Source: Streptomyces sp. NBC_00236 (GTDB lineage Bacteria > Actinomycetota > Actinomycetes > Streptomycetales > Streptomycetaceae). From it: a DNA stretch of 64,000 nt. The translations under genes were made by a program, and so were the position numbers. A model generated the notes under the pieces. The model saw only the letters and a list, made by a program, of their open reading frames with translations. It ran no database searches and was not told where the DNA came from. The stretch spans positions 2,790,001 to 2,854,000 of the forward strand of contig NZ_CP108100.1 in the NCBI RefSeq assembly GCF_036195045.1, written 5' to 3'. Of this stretch, positions 34,954-42,817 are shown in pieces. Each line of letters opens with the position of its first letter. Position 1 is the stretch's first letter.

Positions 34954-35660
34954 GCGGGCTGCTCCGGGGGTGCGGCGGGCGGCTGGAGCTTCACGCCGAC
35001 GCCGCGCAGGGTGTGCAGATAGCGGGGCCGGGCGGCGGTCTCGCCCAGTTTCCGGCGCAGCCAGGACAGGTGGACGTCGATGGTCTGGTCGTCCCCGTAG
35101 GACTGCTGCCAGACCTCCGCGAGGAGTTCCTTGCGCGGGACGACGACGCCCGGCCGGCCGGCCAGGAAGGTCAGCAGGTCGAACTCGCGCCGGGTGAGGT
35201 CGAGTTCCGTGCCGTCGAGCTGGGCCTGGCGTCGCAGCGGGTCGATGGAGAGTCCGCCGACCTGGATGACGCGCGGCGGCGGGGCCTCGCCGCCCGCCGC
35301 CCGTGAGCGGCGCAGCACGGCGGCCATCCGGGCCGAGAGGTGCTCCACGGAGAACGGCTTGGTCAGGTAGTCGTCGGCACCGTCGTTGAGCAGCCGGACG
35401 ATCTCGCTCTCGTCGTCGCGCGCGGTCGCGATGATGACCGGCACGTCGGTGATGCCGCGCAGCATCTTCAGCGCCTCGGCGCCGTCGAGATCGGGCAGTC
35501 CGAGATCGAGGATGACCACGTCGAACCGGAAGTGGGCGACCTCGCGCAGCGCTTCCAGCGCCGTACCGACGCTCCGTACCGTGTGGGAGGCCTCGGTCAG
35601 GTGCCGGATGAGGGCGGAACGTACGAACTGGTCGTCCTCGACCACGAGCACACTTGGCAT
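34950..35660 (-). CDS. OmpR-family response regulator
   Basis: A 236-residue protein with a receiver domain (acidic Asp9/Asp10, phospho-acceptor Asp52 in VVILDLGLPDLDG, conserved Lys in LTKPFSVEHL) and a winged-helix output domain with KELLAEVWQQSYGDDQTIDVHLSWLRRKLG. The start is placed at ATG 35660; GTG 35669 is possible. It is the partner of the kinase directly downstream. The pair resembles the CseB/MtrA-like group in length, but no target is visible. Confidence 0.94.
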   Translation of the reverse strand: MPSVLVVEDDQFVRSALIRHLTEASHTVRSVGTALEALREVAHFRFDVVILDLGLPDLDGAEALKMLRGITDVPVIIATARDDESEIVRLLNDGADDYLTKPFSVEHLSARMAAVLRRSRAAGGEAPPPRVIQVGGLSIDPLRRQAQLDGTELDLTRREFDLLTFLAGRPGVVVPRKELLAEVWQQSYGDDQTIDVHLSWLRRKLGETAARPRYLHTLRGVGVKLQPPAAPPEQPA

Positions 35661-35749
35661 GGGCGGCACCGTACGCCATCGGGCCCGGTGCGGTCCGCTC
35701 GGTGACGGTAGTGGGGACAGGGCCGGGCCCGTGGTGCAGGATGTGCCGG

Positions 35750-36295
35750 ATGCAACGAGGTCTCGTACACGCGCTCGCGTGGTCGCTCGCCACCGGCGCC
35801 GCGGTCACGCTGTCGTGGTGGGGTGTGCACACCGTGATGGCGGGCACGGCGTACGACCCGCCGCGCGCGGTGCCGATCGAGGCGGGTGCCCGGGGCGACC
35901 GGGACAGCACCGAGAACCTGTCGTCCTCCACGCACCGCCCGGCGCCGTCCCCGTCGAAGAGCCCGTCCGCCACCCGCCGGGCCACGGCCACGCCGAAGCC
36001 GTCCGTGACGACATCCCGGACGCCGTCACGCACCCCCGCCGGCACGCCGCGGCAGACGGCCACGGCGTCGGGCACCGCGAAGAGTTACCGGACGGACGGC
36101 GGACGGATCGTCTTCGAGCTCGGTACGGACTCGGCGAAACTGGTGTCGGCGACTCCGGAGCAGGGCTGGTCGGTGCAGGTGTGGACGAACACGACCTGGA
36201 TCCGGGTGAACTTCACCCGGGACGACAACACGACGGTGTCGGTCTTCTGTACCTGGAACGACCATCCGCCGCAGGTCGAGATCGTGAAGTCGTGA
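35750..36295 (+). CDS. membrane-anchored extracellular protein of unknown function
   Basis: The 181-residue protein (ATG 35750) has one N-terminal helix (about 8-28), a Ser/Thr/Pro/Arg-rich linker of ~75 residues and a small C-terminal domain rich in Val/Thr/Trp (FELGTDSAKLVSATPEQGW, WIRVNFTRDD, SVFCTWNDHPP). The layout suggests an outward-facing beta domain on a stalk. It diverges from the two-component genes with 89 bases between, so it may be their target. I recognise homologues only as uncharacterised streptomycete proteins. Confidence 0.72.
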   Translation: MQRGLVHALAWSLATGAAVTLSWWGVHTVMAGTAYDPPRAVPIEAGARGDRDSTENLSSSTHRPAPSPSKSPSATRRATATPKPSVTTSRTPSRTPAGTPRQTATASGTAKSYRTDGGRIVFELGTDSAKLVSATPEQGWSVQVWTNTTWIRVNFTRDDNTTVSVFCTWNDHPPQVEIVKS

Positions 36296-36355
36296 CGCTC
36301 CCCTCGTGACACCGCGAGGGCGCGGGGGCTCCGCCGTGAGGCCCCGCGCTCCGGT

Positions 36356-37282
36356 TCAGTCGAAGGCGGACGGCGGCGGCGCGGGCGAGGGCCGGGCGTC
36401 CGCGTCGTGCACGGCGGCCGCGCCGCCGGTGAAGTCGGCGAGCGCCCGCCCGTGTTCGACCCGGCCCGGATGCGGGTCGGTCGCCACCCTGCGGGTCAGC
36501 TCCGCGGCCTTCGGCGCCACGTCCGAGGCGAGCAGCACCGCGTTGCCGAAGCGCCGGCCGCGGAAGACGGTCGGGTCGGCGGCGAGCGCCAGCTCGGGGA
36601 AGACGGTCGCGGCGGTGGCGATCTGGCCGCGGAGATGGGCCAGCGGAGGCCCGTCGGCGAGGTTGGCCGCATACGTCCCGCCGGGCTTCAGGACGCGGCG
36701 CACCTCGGCGAGGAACTCGGTGCTCGTGAGGTGGGCGGGCGTACGGGCTCCGCTGAAGACGTCGGCGATGACGAGGTCGGCCCAGCCGTCCTGGATCTTC
36801 CCGAGCCCGGCGCGGGCGTCGGTGGCGCGGACCCGGATCCTGGCCTGCGGGTCCAGCGGCAGCTCCCGGCGCACCAGCTGGACGAGGGCGGCGTCCACCT
36901 CGACGATCTGCTGGGTGGAGCGGGGGCGGGTCGCGGCGACGTAGCGGGCGAGGGTGAAGGCCCCGCCGCCGAGGTGCACGACGTGCAGCGGCTGCCCGGG
37001 CGGGGCGGCCAGGTCGATGATGTGGCCGATGCGGCGCTGGTACTCGAAGGAGAGGTACGTCGGGTCGTCCAGGTCCACATGGGACTGCGGGGCGCCGTCG
37101 ATCGTCAGGGTCCAGGCACGCCGGCGTTCCCGGTCGGGGACGAGCTCGGCGAGGCCGCCGTCCACGGGTTCGGTGACGTTGCCCTCGGGGCGCTCGGAGC
37201 CGCGCGCCGCCTTGCGGTCGGTCCTGCGGTCCGCGCGCTGCTTGCGGTCGCCCGCGCCGCCGGCCGCTCCTCGACGTGCCAC
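36356..37282 (-). CDS. spermidine synthase-like methyltransferase-fold protein
   Basis: A 308-residue cytoplasmic protein from GTG 37282, preferred because GAGGGGCA lies just upstream; the frame is open 21 codons further. After a basic, low-complexity N terminus comes a Rossmann domain: YLSFEYQRRIGHIIDL, HLGGGAFTLARYVA (nucleotide loop), QQIVEVDAALVQLVRRELPL and DLVIADVFSGARTPAHL. It resembles SpeE/PMT-like proteins, but the membrane half of the fused family is missing and polyamine activity is not assured. The C-terminal tail is Pro/Ala-rich. Confidence 0.85.
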   Translation of the reverse strand: MARRGAAGGAGDRKQRADRRTDRKAARGSERPEGNVTEPVDGGLAELVPDRERRRAWTLTIDGAPQSHVDLDDPTYLSFEYQRRIGHIIDLAAPPGQPLHVVHLGGGAFTLARYVAATRPRSTQQIVEVDAALVQLVRRELPLDPQARIRVRATDARAGLGKIQDGWADLVIADVFSGARTPAHLTSTEFLAEVRRVLKPGGTYAANLADGPPLAHLRGQIATAATVFPELALAADPTVFRGRRFGNAVLLASDVAPKAAELTRRVATDPHPGRVEHGRALADFTGGAAAVHDADARPSPAPPPSAFD

Positions 37283-37372
37283 TGCCCCTCGTCCCTGCTC
37301 ATCATGTCCGGGGCCGGTCGGGGACCGGCCGTGACGGCTGCTCAAGGCACCCGCCGTCCGGCCATTATGAGC

Positions 37373-37852
37373 TCAGCGGCAGTTGTCGGCCGCTTCGATC
37401 AGCCGGGCGGCCTGGTCGAGCGCGGCCCGCAGCACGGCCGGGTCGGTGACCGGGGTGTCGTCGGCGGGCGGCAGCAGCCAGCCGCTGCCGGGGGACGGCG
37501 GCTCGGCGGGGATGCGCAGCCCGCGGCCGTCGGTCTGCGTACAGGCGCTGCCCGGTACGTCCCAGGCCTGCGCGGTGCCGGGGGGCACCAGGAAGCCGAG
37601 TGTGGCGCACGCCCCGTCGTGGAGCACCGGCCCGACGGCCTCCTGGTCGGCGCCGCGCCGCAGGATGTCGACGGCCTCCAGGCCCTGGCGGGCGGGGACC
37701 GTCACGAGGTCGCAGGGTTCGGGGGCCGGGGGGTTGCCGGGGACGCCGGGCTCCTCGGCAGGTGCCGTGGTGCCGGTCGTCGCCGTGGTGGCCACCGTCG
37801 TCGCGTTCGTCGCGGTCGCTCGCGAGCCGGTCGCCGTACCGAGGTGCAACAA
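37373..37852 (-). CDS. hypothetical protein, uncertain start
   Basis: The frame's last ~110 residues look like a folded protein: CDLVTVPARQGLEAVDILRR, GPVLHDGACATLGFLVPPG and VLRAALDQAARLIEAADNC. A Thr/Ala-rich low-complexity segment precedes them. TTG 37852 or 37849 after AGGAGAGG are the best starts; the frame remains open to 37924. Three cysteines are conserved-looking but without a known motif. Both strands are open here, and I favour this one because the opposite reading is Ser/Ala/Gly/Pro-rich. No function can be assigned. Confidence 0.5.
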   Translation of the reverse strand: MLHLGTATGSRATATNATTVATTATTGTTAPAEEPGVPGNPPAPEPCDLVTVPARQGLEAVDILRRGADQEAVGPVLHDGACATLGFLVPPGTAQAWDVPGSACTQTDGRGLRIPAEPPSPGSGWLLPPADDTPVTDPAVLRAALDQAARLIEAADNCR

Positions 37853-38093
37853 GGGACCTCTCCTCTCATCGCCGGGCGGAGCCGGACTCCGTCTCCTCAC
37901 GGACCAACGCGCCGACCGCGTCAAGGGCTACGGTGCAGCACCGCGCCAAAGGGTGGCAGTTCATGGCGGATCGCGGGCGAGATGTCCGGTTTGCTGGGAA
38001 ACGCAGCGTGTGCGTCCCGTCACAGCAGGTACGTTCTTGCTCCGCCGGGACACCGGAGACAGGCGCCCGGCTTGCACCAGAGAGGGCCCCGCC

Positions 38094-39455
38094 ATGGTGT
38101 CGACACGGGCAGTTCCCAACATCGCCTTCCGGCGGCTGCGCGGACAGCGCTCCGCCGGGGAGTTCGCTGCCGCGGTACGCAGGTCCGCTCGCGAGATCGG
38201 TGAGCAGGTCGCGTGCGACGCCCGGTACATCGGACGCGTGGAGTCCGGCGAGATCCGCTGTCCCAACTACGCGTACGAGCGGGTCTTCCTGCACATGTTC
38301 CCCGGGGCGAACCTGGCGGACCTGGGCTTCTCACCGCGCGAATCGGTACGCGGCCGGGGGGCCCGGTCCGCCTCGGACACCCCGCGCCCCCCGACTTCCC
38401 CGCTGCTCGTGTTCGGCAGCGACACCGATGAGGAGAGCGACGTGCTGCGTCGCGCATTCATGACGAGCGGCACCACCGCGGTGGCGGCCGCCTCCCTGGG
38501 CCTGGGTCTCGGCGGCGTGGCCGCCGCCGTGCCCGTGCAGCGCCGGGTCGGCGAAGCGGAGGTGGGTGCCGTCGAGAAGGCGGTGCGGCAGATCCGCCTG
38601 CTCGACGACCGGCACGGTGGTGACGGCCTCTACCGGCGGGCCTCGCAGCCCCTGCGGGCGGCGTACGCACTGCTCGACTCCGGCGCCGCGACCCGCCGCT
38701 CCACCTCCGACCGGCTGCACGCGGGCGCCGGTGAGCTGGCCATCTCGGTGGGCTGGCTGGCCCATGACTCGGGCCGGTTCGACGACGCCCGCTCGCACTA
38801 CGCGGAGGCGCTGGCCACCGCGCGGCTGGCCGGGGATCCGGCGCTGGAGGCGCACGCGTTCTGCAACGCGTCGTTCCTGGCCCGCGACACGGGCCGGCCG
38901 CGCGAGTCCGTACGCGCGGCGGAGGCGGGGCACCGCGCCGCGCAGCCGCTCGGCTCGCCGCGACTGCTGGCGCTGCTCGCGCTGCGGGAGGCGGGGGGCC
39001 GGGCCGGGCTCGGGGACCGTACCGGCTGCGAACGGGCGCTGGGCCGGGCGCACACCGCGTTCGGGAAGGGGCCGTCCGCGGCGGACCCCGAGTGGATGAC
39101 CTTCTTCCGGGAGGCGGAGCTGGAGATGCTGGAGGCGCAGTGCTGGTCGGCGCTGGGCGACTGGTCGAGGGCCGCACGCCACGCACGGCGGGCGACGCGG
39201 CTGCAGGACCCGCACTTCACCCGGAACCTGGCGCTGTACCGCGCCGAGCTGACCACGGACCTGGCGCGGGCGGGCCTCATGGAGGAGGCGGCGGCGACGG
39301 GGCACCGGGTGCTGGACCTGCTCGATCAGGTCCAGTCCTCCCGGATCCGGTCGATGCTGGCGGACGCGGTGACGGTCCTGCGCCCCCGGGGCCGTGGCTC
39401 GGTGGACGTCAAGGACTTCCTGGACCGCCATGCGATGTCCGCGACGGGTGCGTAG
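38094..39455 (+). CDS. XRE-like helix-turn-helix protein with Tat-like segment and TPR-like repeats
   Basis: The 453-residue protein (ATG 38094, AGAGAGGG upstream) starts with a diverged Cro/C1 helix-turn-helix (IAFRRLRGQRSAGEFAAAVR, ACDARYIGRVESGEI). A disordered acidic stretch follows, then VLRRAFMTSGTTAVAAASLG, which looks like a twin-arginine signal or short membrane segment at about residues 120-145. The C-terminal ~300 residues are helical TPR-like repeats (FDDARSHYAEALATARLAG, DWSRAARHARRATRL). Streptomyces has many HTH-TPR regulators involved in development and antibiotic control. Whether the internal hydrophobic part is a real membrane segment is unclear. Confidence 0.82.
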   Translation: MVSTRAVPNIAFRRLRGQRSAGEFAAAVRRSAREIGEQVACDARYIGRVESGEIRCPNYAYERVFLHMFPGANLADLGFSPRESVRGRGARSASDTPRPPTSPLLVFGSDTDEESDVLRRAFMTSGTTAVAAASLGLGLGGVAAAVPVQRRVGEAEVGAVEKAVRQIRLLDDRHGGDGLYRRASQPLRAAYALLDSGAATRRSTSDRLHAGAGELAISVGWLAHDSGRFDDARSHYAEALATARLAGDPALEAHAFCNASFLARDTGRPRESVRAAEAGHRAAQPLGSPRLLALLALREAGGRAGLGDRTGCERALGRAHTAFGKGPSAADPEWMTFFREAELEMLEAQCWSALGDWSRAARHARRATRLQDPHFTRNLALYRAELTTDLARAGLMEEAAATGHRVLDLLDQVQSSRIRSMLADAVTVLRPRGRGSVDVKDFLDRHAMSATGA

Positions 39456-39480
39456 GCGGACGGGCCCGACGGGCCACTGA

Positions 39481-39794
39481 AGCCCGTCCGGCGTTCGCGG
39501 ACGGCCTGTCGCCCCTTCAAGCCCGTCCGGCGTTCGAGGACGGCCTGTCGCCCCTTCGAGCCCGTCCGACGTTCACGGACGGCCTGGCGCCCCTTCAAGC
39601 CCGTCCGGCGTTTGAGGACGGAACCCCGCGCCCCGGAGGCCGGAAACCTTCAGATCAGCCCGCCCCTTCAAGCCCGTCCGGCGATTGAGGACGGAACCGT
39701 CAGCCCGGGACCGGGGCGCGAATCCAGCCTGCCCGGCGTTTGAGGGCACAGACCCGGGACCGGGCACAGGGTTCCGTCCTCGAACGCCGGACGG
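39481..39794. repeat. 39-bp tandem repeat and degenerate copies of the GCCCGTCCGGCG element
   Basis: Three contiguous 39-bp units begin at 39481, 39520 and 39559 (AGCCCGTCCGGCGTTCG...). Partial copies lie at 39598, 39669 and 39728, and an inverted copy at about 39771-39794. Each core GCCCGTCCGGCGTTTGAGGA is a small dyad found dispersed in Streptomyces intergenic DNA and often placed after genes like a terminator. It fills most of the 402-base gap between the HTH-TPR gene and the phosphatase gene. No CRISPR-like unique spacers are present. Confidence 0.88.
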
Positions 39795-39857
39795 CTGGGG
39801 TGCCGGCCCACGTGGGTGCCGGCTCCGAACCACACGACCCCAAGCGCGCCCCGCGCG

Positions 39858-40454
39858 CTACCGCTCCAGGTGCCCCGTGTCGTTCCACCGCTCCAGCGCC
39901 GGCGCCCCGTACGCCCAGCCCAGGACCGACAGCGACGTCGGGTCCAGCCGGATGCGCGCCGCGAACGACGCGTCCTCGCCCAGCCATCGCGACCCCAGCA
40001 CCCGCAGGATGTGGCCGTGGCCGAAGACCAGGACGTCGCGGTCGGCCGACCGTGCCCACTCGACGACCTCGTCGGCCCGGGCCGACACCTGGGCCAGGGT
40101 CTCGCCCTCCGGCACCCCGTCGCGCCAGATGAACCAGTCCGGGCGGATCGCCTTGATCTCGGCCGGCGTCATCCCCTCGTACGCCCCGTAGTCCCACTCC
40201 ATCAGCGCGTCCCACGGCTCCGCCCGCTCACCGAACCCGGCGATCGCGCACGTCTCGGACGCCCGCACGAGCGGGCTGGTGCGGACCTCCAGGCCGGGCA
40301 GGTCCGCCCACGGCCCGCGGTGCAGCCGCTCGCCGAGCAGCTTGGCCCCCTCGCGCCCGGAGTCGAGCAGCGGAATGTCCGTCCTGCCGGTGTGATTGCC
40401 CTTGACGGACCATTCCGTCCGGCCGTGCCGGGCCAGCAGGATGCGCGGTGCCAT
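39858..40454 (-). CDS. histidine phosphatase (phosphoglycerate mutase-like) family protein
   Basis: The 198-residue protein starts [19 protein letters not shown]: the RHG motif carries the phospho-accepting His, followed by the conserved Arg/Asn pocket, [12 protein letters not shown], the acid [12 protein letters not shown] and [14 protein letters not shown] with the second His. ATG 40454 follows GGGAGAG. It is probably a phosphatase of small phosphometabolites (CobC/GpmB-like). The substrate cannot be read from the sequence. Confidence 0.92.
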   Translation of the reverse strand: MAPRILLARHGRTEWSVKGNHTGRTDIPLLDSGREGAKLLGERLHRGPWADLPGLEVRTSPLVRASETCAIAGFGERAEPWDALMEWDYGAYEGMTPAEIKAIRPDWFIWRDGVPEGETLAQVSARADEVVEWARSADRDVLVFGHGHILRVLGSRWLGEDASFAARIRLDPTSLSVLGWAYGAPALERWNDTGHLER

Positions 40455-40773
40455 GTGCGGCTCTCCCTGAAAAACTGAGATCCGAGATGCGGGATCTGAG
40501 ATCTTGGACATCGACGGGGACGAATCCGTCCGAGTGGGAACGGATGGGGCGGGTGCGACGGGCGGAGCGGGGAAACGGATCGTCCGGATTTCCATCATCG
40601 CGTACCTTCGCGTGAGGCAACCTGGGGGGCCGCACAGGCGTCCCACAGACCACAGATGAATCCGAGCAGCTGAGGGGCGCCGAAAGGGCACCCCGGGCGA
40701 ACCGCGGCCGCCTCGCACCGTACGGTTGAACGCCCGCCGTCGGCCGCATGAACACGTGATGGAGAAATTCCGG
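40455..40773. other. 319-base intergenic region with a repeated GAGATC motif
   Basis: Close to the divergent phosphatase start, CTGAGATCC and CTGAGATCT (40475-40503) form a short direct repeat flanking GAGATGCGG. This may be an operator or only promoter-proximal repetition. Nothing else is recognisable. Confidence 0.35.
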
Positions 40774-41745
40774 ATGCCGCATGCCACCACCGCGCCCGTG
40801 CCGCGCCACCGGCCCCGCTGGTGGACCGAGCTCCCGCTGCTGGCCCTGGTGTACGGGGCGTACTCGGGCGGCCGACTCCTGGTCCGGGGCGATGTGTCCA
40901 CCGCCGTCGACCACGGGCTGAGCATCCTGAATCTGGAGAAGGCGCTCTTCCTGAACGCCGAGCACCCGCTCAACCGGCTGTTCACCGCGCACCCCTCGAT
41001 AGGCATACCCGCGGACTTCGCCTACGCCTCCCTGCACTACCTGGTGACCCCGGCCGTCCTGATCTGGATGTTCCGCCGCCACTCGGCCGCCTACCGCCGG
41101 GCCAGGACCTGGCTGATGACCTCCACGATGCTCGGCCTCATCGGCTTCACGCTGATGCCGACCTGCCCGCCGCGGCTGCTGGCCGCCGGGCACGGTTTCG
41201 TCGACACGATGGCCCAGTACAGCTCGTACGGCTGGTGGGGCACCGAGGCGAGCGCGCCGCGGGGCATGGGCGGCATGACCAACCAGTACGCGGCGATGCC
41301 GAGCCTGCATGTCGGCTGGGCGCTCTGGTGCGGCATCCTCCTGTGGCGCCACGGCAGGCACCCGCTCCTGCGGGCCGCCGGTATCGCCTACCCGCTGATC
41401 ACCGTCATCGTGGTGATGGGCACCGCCAACCACTACTTCCTGGACGCTGTCGCGGGAGCCGCCGTGATGGGTGTCGGAGCGCTGCTGGCCAGGCCCGTGC
41501 TGCGCCTCGCCGACCGGGTCAAGGACGCGGTCCAGGCCCGTTTCGCACCGGTGTCCCCGGCCATGAAGTCCCCGGATGTCAGTGCCGGATGCAAGACTTC
41601 CGCGGGTGAGCGAATCCCCGGCCAGCGGACCTCCTCCGCAGATCCCACCGATGCAGCAGCACCGGCCGGCCCACCTGCCCCGGCCGACGTCCCCGCCTCC
41701 GCGGGAACAGCCGCAGGCGGTGACGCTGCGAAGGCGGCTCGCTGA
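40774..41745 (+). CDS. PAP2-superfamily membrane phosphatase/lipid enzyme
   Basis: A 323-residue integral membrane protein. ATG 40774 is chosen because GGAG lies 8 bases before it; starts at 40726 and 40759 are possible. Five or six membrane helices occupy the first ~230 residues. The PAP2 (AUR1-like) phosphatase motifs are [12 protein letters not shown] and [12 protein letters not shown]; the Asp and two His form the catalytic set. The C-terminal 80 residues are Pro/Ala-rich and disordered. The family acts on lipid or polyprenyl phosphates at the membrane. Its 3' end overlaps the proposed start of the nuclease gene. Confidence 0.9.
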   Translation: MPHATTAPVPRHRPRWWTELPLLALVYGAYSGGRLLVRGDVSTAVDHGLSILNLEKALFLNAEHPLNRLFTAHPSIGIPADFAYASLHYLVTPAVLIWMFRRHSAAYRRARTWLMTSTMLGLIGFTLMPTCPPRLLAAGHGFVDTMAQYSSYGWWGTEASAPRGMGGMTNQYAAMPSLHVGWALWCGILLWRHGRHPLLRAAGIAYPLITVIVVMGTANHYFLDAVAGAAVMGVGALLARPVLRLADRVKDAVQARFAPVSPAMKSPDVSAGCKTSAGERIPGQRTSSADPTDAAAPAGPPAPADVPASAGTAAGGDAAKAAR

Positions 41746-42817
41746 GCTGAGGGGCCCGGCCGTCGCGCCCCGGCCGCTGGACGCCCGCGCGCTGGCCGCC
41801 CTGGCCGCCAACCCCGGCTGCAAGCGGCGCGCCCTGCTCGACGGGGCAGGGGTCGACAAGGGCGCGCTCGCCACCGCGCTCGGTTCACCGGCCGCCTTCG
41901 GCCAGTCCCAGTTCGCCTTCATGCGGGGCAACGCCTTCGAGGCCCGGGTCAAGGCCGACGGGGGCACGGAGCTGATGCGCCTGCTGCACCAGGGGTTCGG
42001 CGAGCCCGGCGAACCGCCCGGGGACGTCTCCGTACCCGATCTTTCGGCCGCCGGTCCCGAGGGACGTGCCGCCCGCACCGCGCTCGCGCTGCGCGAGGCG
42101 ACCGGTTCGGGCGGCTGGGCCCTGCTCGACCATCCGATGCTGGCCCTGGAAGTGGCGGGTTCGCCCGCCTACCTGGAGCCGGACGCGGTGGTGGTCCACC
42201 CCGACGGCACCTGGACGGTCGTCGAGATCAAGTCCTTCCCCATGATCGACGGCTCCGCCGACGCGGCGAAGGTGGGCGCGGCCGCCCGTCAGTCCGCCGT
42301 GTACGTACTGGCGCTGGAGCGGGTCGCCGCGGCGACCGAGGGCGCGGAGGTCGGCCACCGGGTGCTGCTGGTCTGCCCCAAGGACTTCTCCAACCTGCCG
42401 ACCGCGTCCGTCGTCGACGTACGCAAGCAGCGCGCGGTCACGCGCAGGCAGCTGACCCGGCTCACCCGCATCGAGGACATCGCCGCGGCCCTGCCCGAGG
42501 GCACCACCTTCGATCCGGAGCGCTCCCCCGAGGAGCTGGACACCGCGGTCGAGTCCGTCACGGCGGCGTACGCACCGGAGTGCCTGGCCGCCTGTGAGCT
42601 GGCCTTCCACTGCCGGGCCAAGGCCCGCGCCGCCGGCGCGGTCGAGGCGCTCGGGCGGAGTGTGCGGGGTGAGCTCGGCGGACTGACCACGGTCGCCGGG
42701 GTGCTCGCCGCGGCCGCGGGCAAGGAGGGCGATCCGGCGGACCCGACGGTCGCCGCGCTGCTCCGCGCGGCCGCGCTGCGCGCCGAGGCTCTGGAGGGCA
42801 GCACCGCATGTCGCTGA
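41606..42817 (+). CDS. RecB/Cas4/Dna2-like PD-(D/E)XK nuclease with four-cysteine cluster
   Basis: From GTG 41606 this is 403 residues. The RecB-type nuclease core shows FMRGNAFE, Asp193 in LEPDAVVV, Glu207 and Lys209 in VVEIKSF, and Gln229 plus Tyr in RQSAVYVLAL. A single Cys72 in NPGCKRRALLD and a late triplet Cys326-x3-Cys330-x5-Cys336 (ECLAACELAFHCRAKA) correspond to the split 4Fe-4S ligands of Cas4, AddB and Dna2. The usual spacing in that family is x2/x5, so x3 is a small deviation. The start is uncertain; GTG 41720 would leave only 26 bases of overlap with the previous gene. It is first in a coupled three-gene operon with a helicase, so I infer DNA end processing or repair; it is not next to cas genes. 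Confidence 0.85.
   Translation: MSESPASGPPPQIPPMQQHRPAHLPRPTSPPPREQPQAVTLRRRLAELRGPAVAPRPLDARALAALAANPGCKRRALLDGAGVDKGALATALGSPAAFGQSQFAFMRGNAFEARVKADGGTELMRLLHQGFGEPGEPPGDVSVPDLSAAGPEGRAARTALALREATGSGGWALLDHPMLALEVAGSPAYLEPDAVVVHPDGTWTVVEIKSFPMIDGSADAAKVGAAARQSAVYVLALERVAAATEGAEVGHRVLLVCPKDFSNLPTASVVDVRKQRAVTRRQLTRLTRIEDIAAALPEGTTFDPERSPEELDTAVESVTAAYAPECLAACELAFHCRAKARAAGAVEALGRSVRGELGGLTTVAGVLAAAAGKEGDPADPTVAALLRAAALRAEALEGSTACR

Noticed and set aside
39326..39598. Minus-strand frame with 13-residue repeats (KGRQAVRERRTG)
   Set aside because: Created by the 39-bp DNA repeat, whose length is a multiple of three; no ribosome site or family resemblance.
39481..39794. CRISPR array
   Set aside because: Repeat units are directly adjacent and degenerate, with no unique spacers of similar length and no cas genes. 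The Cas4-like nuclease at 41606 belongs to a helicase operon.
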